A DNA stretch of 8,230 nucleotides, taken from contig JBBEBC010000010.1 in the NCBI GenBank assembly GCA_040882555.1, forward strand, positions 1 to 8,230. The letters run 5' to 3'. Within the stretch, counting starts at the first letter, position 1. Every line of letters begins with the position of its first letter. Position numbers and translations under genes: made by a program. This document shows, in pieces, positions 5,455 to 8,230 of the stretch. This DNA comes from M30B66 sp040882555. GTDB lineage: Bacteria; Bacteroidota; Bacteroidia; M30B66. Below the pieces are notes generated by a model. That model ran no database searches and was not told where the DNA came from. It worked only from the letters and a program-made list of their open reading frames with translations.

Positions 5455-6399
5455 ATGAGCAAACTACATACGATTATTGGCGCCGGAGGATCTATCGGCA
5501 GTAATTTGACTAATGTCCTGGTTCAAGCTGGAGAGCAGGTCAGAATTATTTCTAGATCTGGTAAAAAGCAAGAAGGTTGTGAATCTGCTAAAGCAAATGC
5601 CCTTGAGAAAGAAGAACTAAGAGCAGCACTGAAAGGAAGTTCTATCGCTTACTTACTAATAGGGATTGAATACAAGTCATCTGTTTGGGAAAGCAACTGG
5701 CCTGTCATAATGCAAAATACCCTTGACATTTGCTCAGAAGAAAATATTCCATTCATATTCTTTGACAATGTATATATGTATGGGCTTGTTGATGGTAAAA
5801 TGACTGAATCAACACCTTTTAAGCCTATAAGCAGAAAAGGTAGATTGAGAGCAAAGATAGCATCTAGTTTACTGGAGGCTATAAGTGAAGGAAAAGTAAA
5901 AGCCATGATAGCAAGAAGTGCCGACTTTTATGGACCGTACTCAGAAAAACTGAGCTTCTTCCATGCTATGGTGATTAAAAATCTCATGGAAGGTAAAAAA
6001 CCACAATGGATGCTGAATGACTCTCTTCCACATTCATTAACATTTACACCAGATGCCGGAAAAGCTCTGTATATGTTAAGTAAGGACGAATCGTGTTGGA
6101 ACCAAACATGGCATATGCCAACAGCTTATCCACCAAAAACAGGAACTGAGTTAATGAACCTGAGCGCTAAAGCACTTGATCAGCAAAAAAACGGGATGAT
6201 TCTACCTAAGTGGATGCTAAAACTCTTAGGATTCTTTATTCCTGCGATAGCAGAGAATATGGAAATGTTGTATCAAGTGAGTGAACCTTATATTTTCAGT
6301 TCAGAGAAATTCGAAAAACACTTCAACTTCAGTCCTACTTCCTACGAAGAAGGCATAAAAAAAAGCATTCAACATGCTATGAACATGAAGAATGCTTAA
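5455..6399 (+). CDS. Atypical extended SDR, NAD(P)-binding epimerase/dehydratase-like protein
   Basis: This is a cytoplasmic Rossmann-fold protein of 314 residues. The dinucleotide-binding loop GAGGSIG (9-15) has the GxxGxxG spacing of extended SDRs. Basic residues after the second strand (SRSGKK, 33-38) hint at NADP(H). Further markers are FFDNVYMYG (102-110), RKGRLRAK (127-134) and a RSADFYGPYS stretch in the middle. The usual catalytic Ser is replaced by Asn105, and no Tyr sits four residues before Lys134, so the classic YxxxK site is absent. This fits the atypical SDR subgroup 3 (SDR_a3), whose substrates are unknown; it may be a reductase with altered chemistry or a cofactor-binding regulator. 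The ATG at 5455 is preferred to GTG 5416 or ATG 5425 because it places the Rossmann strand at the N-terminus and lies just after a -7 element. Its 3' end overlaps the opposite-strand hydrolase terminator. Confidence 0.82.
   Translation: MSKLHTIIGAGGSIGSNLTNVLVQAGEQVRIISRSGKKQEGCESAKANALEKEELRAALKGSSIAYLLIGIEYKSSVWESNWPVIMQNTLDICSEENIPFIFFDNVYMYGLVDGKMTESTPFKPISRKGRLRAKIASSLLEAISEGKVKAMIARSADFYGPYSEKLSFFHAMVIKNLMEGKKPQWMLNDSLPHSLTFTPDAGKALYMLSKDESCWNQTWHMPTAYPPKTGTELMNLSAKALDQQKNGMILPKWMLKLLGFFIPAIAENMEMLYQVSEPYIFSSEKFEKHFNFSPTSYEEGIKKSIQHAMNMKNA
6357..6397 (-). terminator. Terminator of the hydrolase gene, embedded in the SDR coding sequence
   Basis: AAGCATTC (6363-6370) and GAATGCTT (6390-6397) form a perfect 8-bp stem, with an inner CATG/CATG pairing (6373-6376 with 6384-6387). 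Eight A on the + strand (6357-6364) read as eight T after the stem on the - strand, giving an intrinsic terminator for the hydrolase gene that ends at 6414. On the + strand the hairpin has no T run after it, so it does not look like a terminator for the SDR gene. Confidence 0.7.
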
Positions 6400-6413
6400 A
6401 AATGAGAGGATAA

Positions 6414-7256
6414 TTATTTAAGTGCTTTAGCTAAAAAGACCTTTGCTTTAGTAGCTGCATCAGTAGCATTTTCTTTATCGAATTGAGGATTACTAGGATT
6501 CGCAAATGCATGAACGGCATCGTATGATTCAACACTAATAGTATTGCCTGATTTCTTTACTCCTTCAGCAAATTTACCAACTGCTTCAGCTGAAATATAA
6601 GCATCCTGAGTTCCATGAACGTAAAGGACATTAGTCTTTAGCTTGCTAATTTTCTCTTGATTCTCTTCAGGAAATCCATAATACATAACACATGCTTTGG
6701 CATTTTTCCCCGCAAGGAGAGCTGCTTCAAATGACCAGGTGCCACCCATACACCATCCTAATGTTACTATTTGTTGATCTTTACCAGCATAAGCTAAGAG
6801 TCCTGAAATAATTGCACGGGCGTGATCTCCATCAAGTTTACCCATTAGAGCTCCCGCCTCTTCAGGCGTTGTAGCAACTTGACCATCATAAAGATCGACA
6901 GCAAAAACATTCACATCACCCAATTCAGTTTGCCATTTCTGGGCTTCCTGCTTTATGTAGTCGTTTAAACCCCACCATTCATGAAATACCAAAAGCGTCC
7001 TTTGGGATTGAGTCTTTGCAGGAATATAATAAGCATTCGCAGGAGTGCCATCGGCAGCTTTGAAAGTAATCATTTTACCTGCTTGATCTTTTAACTCAAA
7101 TGGTATAGGAGACAAGTGATCGGCTTTAAAAGATTCGTTTGAGGCCAATGCTTCCATTGAATTCGGATTGAGAACGCAACAGGATTTCTGAGCATTAACA
7201 TTTAGAGCAAACAAGAAAGCTGATATACAGCTAATAATAAATACTTTGGTTTTCAT
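6414..7256 (-). CDS. Secreted dienelactone hydrolase family protein
   Basis: This is an alpha/beta-hydrolase of the dienelactone hydrolase (carboxymethylenebutenolidase) family, here with a signal peptide (1-22, cleavage likely NA|QK). It should act in the periplasm or outside the cell on an ester or lactone, whereas classical members are cytoplasmic. In the 280-residue protein the nucleophile is Cys169 in GWCMGG (167-172). The acid is Asp218 in HGTQDAY (214-220) and the base His249 in VHAFANP (248-254). Glu93 in HEWWG (92-96) matches the conserved Glu that activates the Cys. The full triad is present, so activity is likely, but the substrate is unknown; an aromatic-degradation role is not supported by any neighbour. 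A Cys pair at 26-27 follows the signal peptide, but there is no lipobox. It ends 14 bp from the convergent SDR gene and starts 60 bp after the right-edge gene, with which it may share read-through. Confidence 0.9.
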   Translation of the reverse strand: MKTKVFIISCISAFLFALNVNAQKSCCVLNPNSMEALASNESFKADHLSPIPFELKDQAGKMITFKAADGTPANAYYIPAKTQSQRTLLVFHEWWGLNDYIKQEAQKWQTELGDVNVFAVDLYDGQVATTPEEAGALMGKLDGDHARAIISGLLAYAGKDQQIVTLGWCMGGTWSFEAALLAGKNAKACVMYYGFPEENQEKISKLKTNVLYVHGTQDAYISAEAVGKFAEGVKKSGNTISVESYDAVHAFANPSNPQFDKENATDAATKAKVFLAKALK

Positions 7257-7290
7257 TTCTTTGTTTTTTTGAATGGTATAAACACCTCCC

Positions 7291-7298
7291 TAAAGATA
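7291..7298 (-). promoter_or_regulatory. Possible -7 element of the hydrolase gene
   Basis: On the - strand this reads TATCTTTA, differing from TAnnTTTG only in the last base, 34 bases before the ATG. I see no good TTG at -33. The gene could also be read from the upstream gene, as the 60-bp gap shows no clear terminator. Confidence 0.3.
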
Positions 7299-7316
7299 AA
7301 GTTTTGAAAGGGGCTA

Positions 7317-8230
7317 TTAAGAACTTGGGTTCTCTAGTTCTATTTTATTTTTAACTAGCAATTCCTTAGACTTTTGTTTCAACCAGGAGAGGTCAGCAGC
7401 AGGTTTAGTTGCGATAATATCTTTATGCAGATTCGCATTCATTAGATTTTTACCTAGCTTAACTTTCATTAATTTATTCACTAATAAAATGAAATTATGG
7501 TAGGTTTCTCTCTGGAAATCAGAAATAAACTTATTCCGTCTTAGGTATATTTTGAAAGCATCCACTAAAGAGAAAAAGGGATCATATTCATCCATTTCAT
7601 AATACACCTTCATTAAAAGAGACTTTGAATCAAGATGGTAATACACATCATTAAATTCAACCCGAAGGAGCATGCGCAGGGCTTTATCGTATTCTCTTTT
7701 TGTGAAATGCACCCATGCCATACTATATGTATAAGCATTCTCACTAAACTCTGGATTTAACTTTCCTTTATACTCTTCGATGAAATTACTAACCCAGTCC
7801 ACTTCCTCGAGTCTTAAGCCTGTTGTAACGATATTTTTGAAGTCGGGCTGAGACACATAGGTGCCTTCATAGAGCAAATCTCGCTCTACCATAGTTTTAT
7901 ATAATTGGAAAATCTCCTTAAGGGCTCCTTCTTCTCCTCGATTAATTCTTCTGATGCAAAAGTTTTGTGCAAACACGTACATTCCTCTTTGCTCTGTAGC
8001 GCTGAATAAGCTACCTGAAACATCGAGCTCATTGAGCAACTCTTGATAATTAATAAGATTATCCGGCTCTGTAAGAGCGATGTGAATCAGCCTGTAAATT
8101 CTTATGGCAGGTACATCATCAAAAAGTTCGTTACCTAAATATTTCACCATTTGATCAAAGAAACTGAGGTTGTACTCAACACTCAAAATATTTCTTCTAT
8201 TGATCATTTCACAGTAATACCTGAAACCTC
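7317..8230 (-). CDS. Helical-repeat (TPR-like) hypothetical protein, 5' end outside window
   Basis: The function is unknown. From the ATG at 8205-8207 there are 296 residues, but the frame stays open upstream to the window edge with no stop (seven more codons, GFRYYCE). The N-terminal sequence RRNILSVEYNLSFFDQM reads like the interior of a protein. The gene is therefore very likely the 3' part of a longer one, and that ATG is probably internal. The protein is almost all alpha-helical. The stretch NAYTYSMAWVHFTKREYDKALRMLL (157-181) resembles a TPR helix pair, with Ala/Trp/Tyr at repeat positions. Other helical stretches are YVFAQNFCIRRIN (77-89) and KSLLMKVYYEMDEYDPFF (195-212). The C-terminus (250-296) is basic. 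There is no signal peptide or membrane segment in the visible part. I recall similar large helical hypothetical proteins in Bacteroidota (memory, not checked); a scaffold role is a guess from the repeat type. Confidence 0.7.
   Translation of the reverse strand, partial: GFRYYCEMINRRNILSVEYNLSFFDQMVKYLGNELFDDVPAIRIYRLIHIALTEPDNLINYQELLNELDVSGSLFSATEQRGMYVFAQNFCIRRINRGEEGALKEIFQLYKTMVERDLLYEGTYVSQPDFKNIVTTGLRLEEVDWVSNFIEEYKGKLNPEFSENAYTYSMAWVHFTKREYDKALRMLLRVEFNDVYYHLDSKSLLMKVYYEMDEYDPFFSLVDAFKIYLRRNKFISDFQRETYHNFILLVNKLMKVKLGKNLMNANLHKDIIATKPAADLSWLKQKSKELLVKNKIELENPSS

Noticed and set aside
5649..5906. - strand open frame of 85 codons inside the SDR gene
   Set aside because: A shadow of the real coding strand; no start context or recognisable domain.
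7283..7290. GGGAGGTG on the - strand as a ribosome binding site of the hydrolase gene
   Set aside because: It lies 26 bases before the ATG, too far to act, and near the predicted transcription start.

Overview
The window looks like a stretch of ordinary chromosome from a low-GC, aerobic or marine-type member of the Bacteroidota, probably Cytophagales-like (inference). Four things point there. Start codons are preceded by A-rich stretches with no Shine-Dalgarno sequence. Several leaders carry the Bacteroidota -7 promoter element TAnnTTTG. Secreted and outer-membrane proteins have short signal peptides ending just before Gln. Some of the proteins (the 4479 envelope protein and the helical-repeat protein at the right edge) resemble families I associate with this phylum. 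I see no rRNA, tRNA, CRISPR array, insertion sequence, phage gene or defence system.

Left part (1-1690, all + strand): a RimJ/RimL-type GNAT acetyltransferase whose stop codon lies inside its own terminator hairpin; a four-helix DUF1761-like membrane protein; and a small secreted protein with a DUF4177-like sequence pattern, closed by a strong terminator.

Centre (1688-4421, + strand): a complete RhlE-type DEAD-box RNA helicase with a leader of about 130 nt, then a front-end-type fatty acid desaturase with all three histidine boxes. Both genes have the same promoter core, TTACCTTTGCC. RNA unwinding and lipid desaturation are both classical cold-response functions, so this pair is the most suggestive functional grouping here, though the link is inference. 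The desaturase ends in a clear terminator, followed by a perfect 10-bp inverted repeat.

Right part (4456-8230): a predicted outer-membrane beta-barrel protein and an atypical SDR (short-chain dehydrogenase/reductase) on the + strand, facing a secreted dienelactone-hydrolase-family enzyme and a helical-repeat protein on the - strand. The convergent SDR and hydrolase genes are only 14 bp apart, and the hydrolase's terminator appears to sit inside the last codons of the SDR gene. The right-edge gene is open to the window boundary and is almost certainly the 3' part of a longer gene.

Most genes seem to be single transcription units, not one operon. I found no convincing undescribed system. The points worth a second look are the helicase leader, the helicase/desaturase pair, the embedded antisense terminator and the inverted repeat at 4396-4421.
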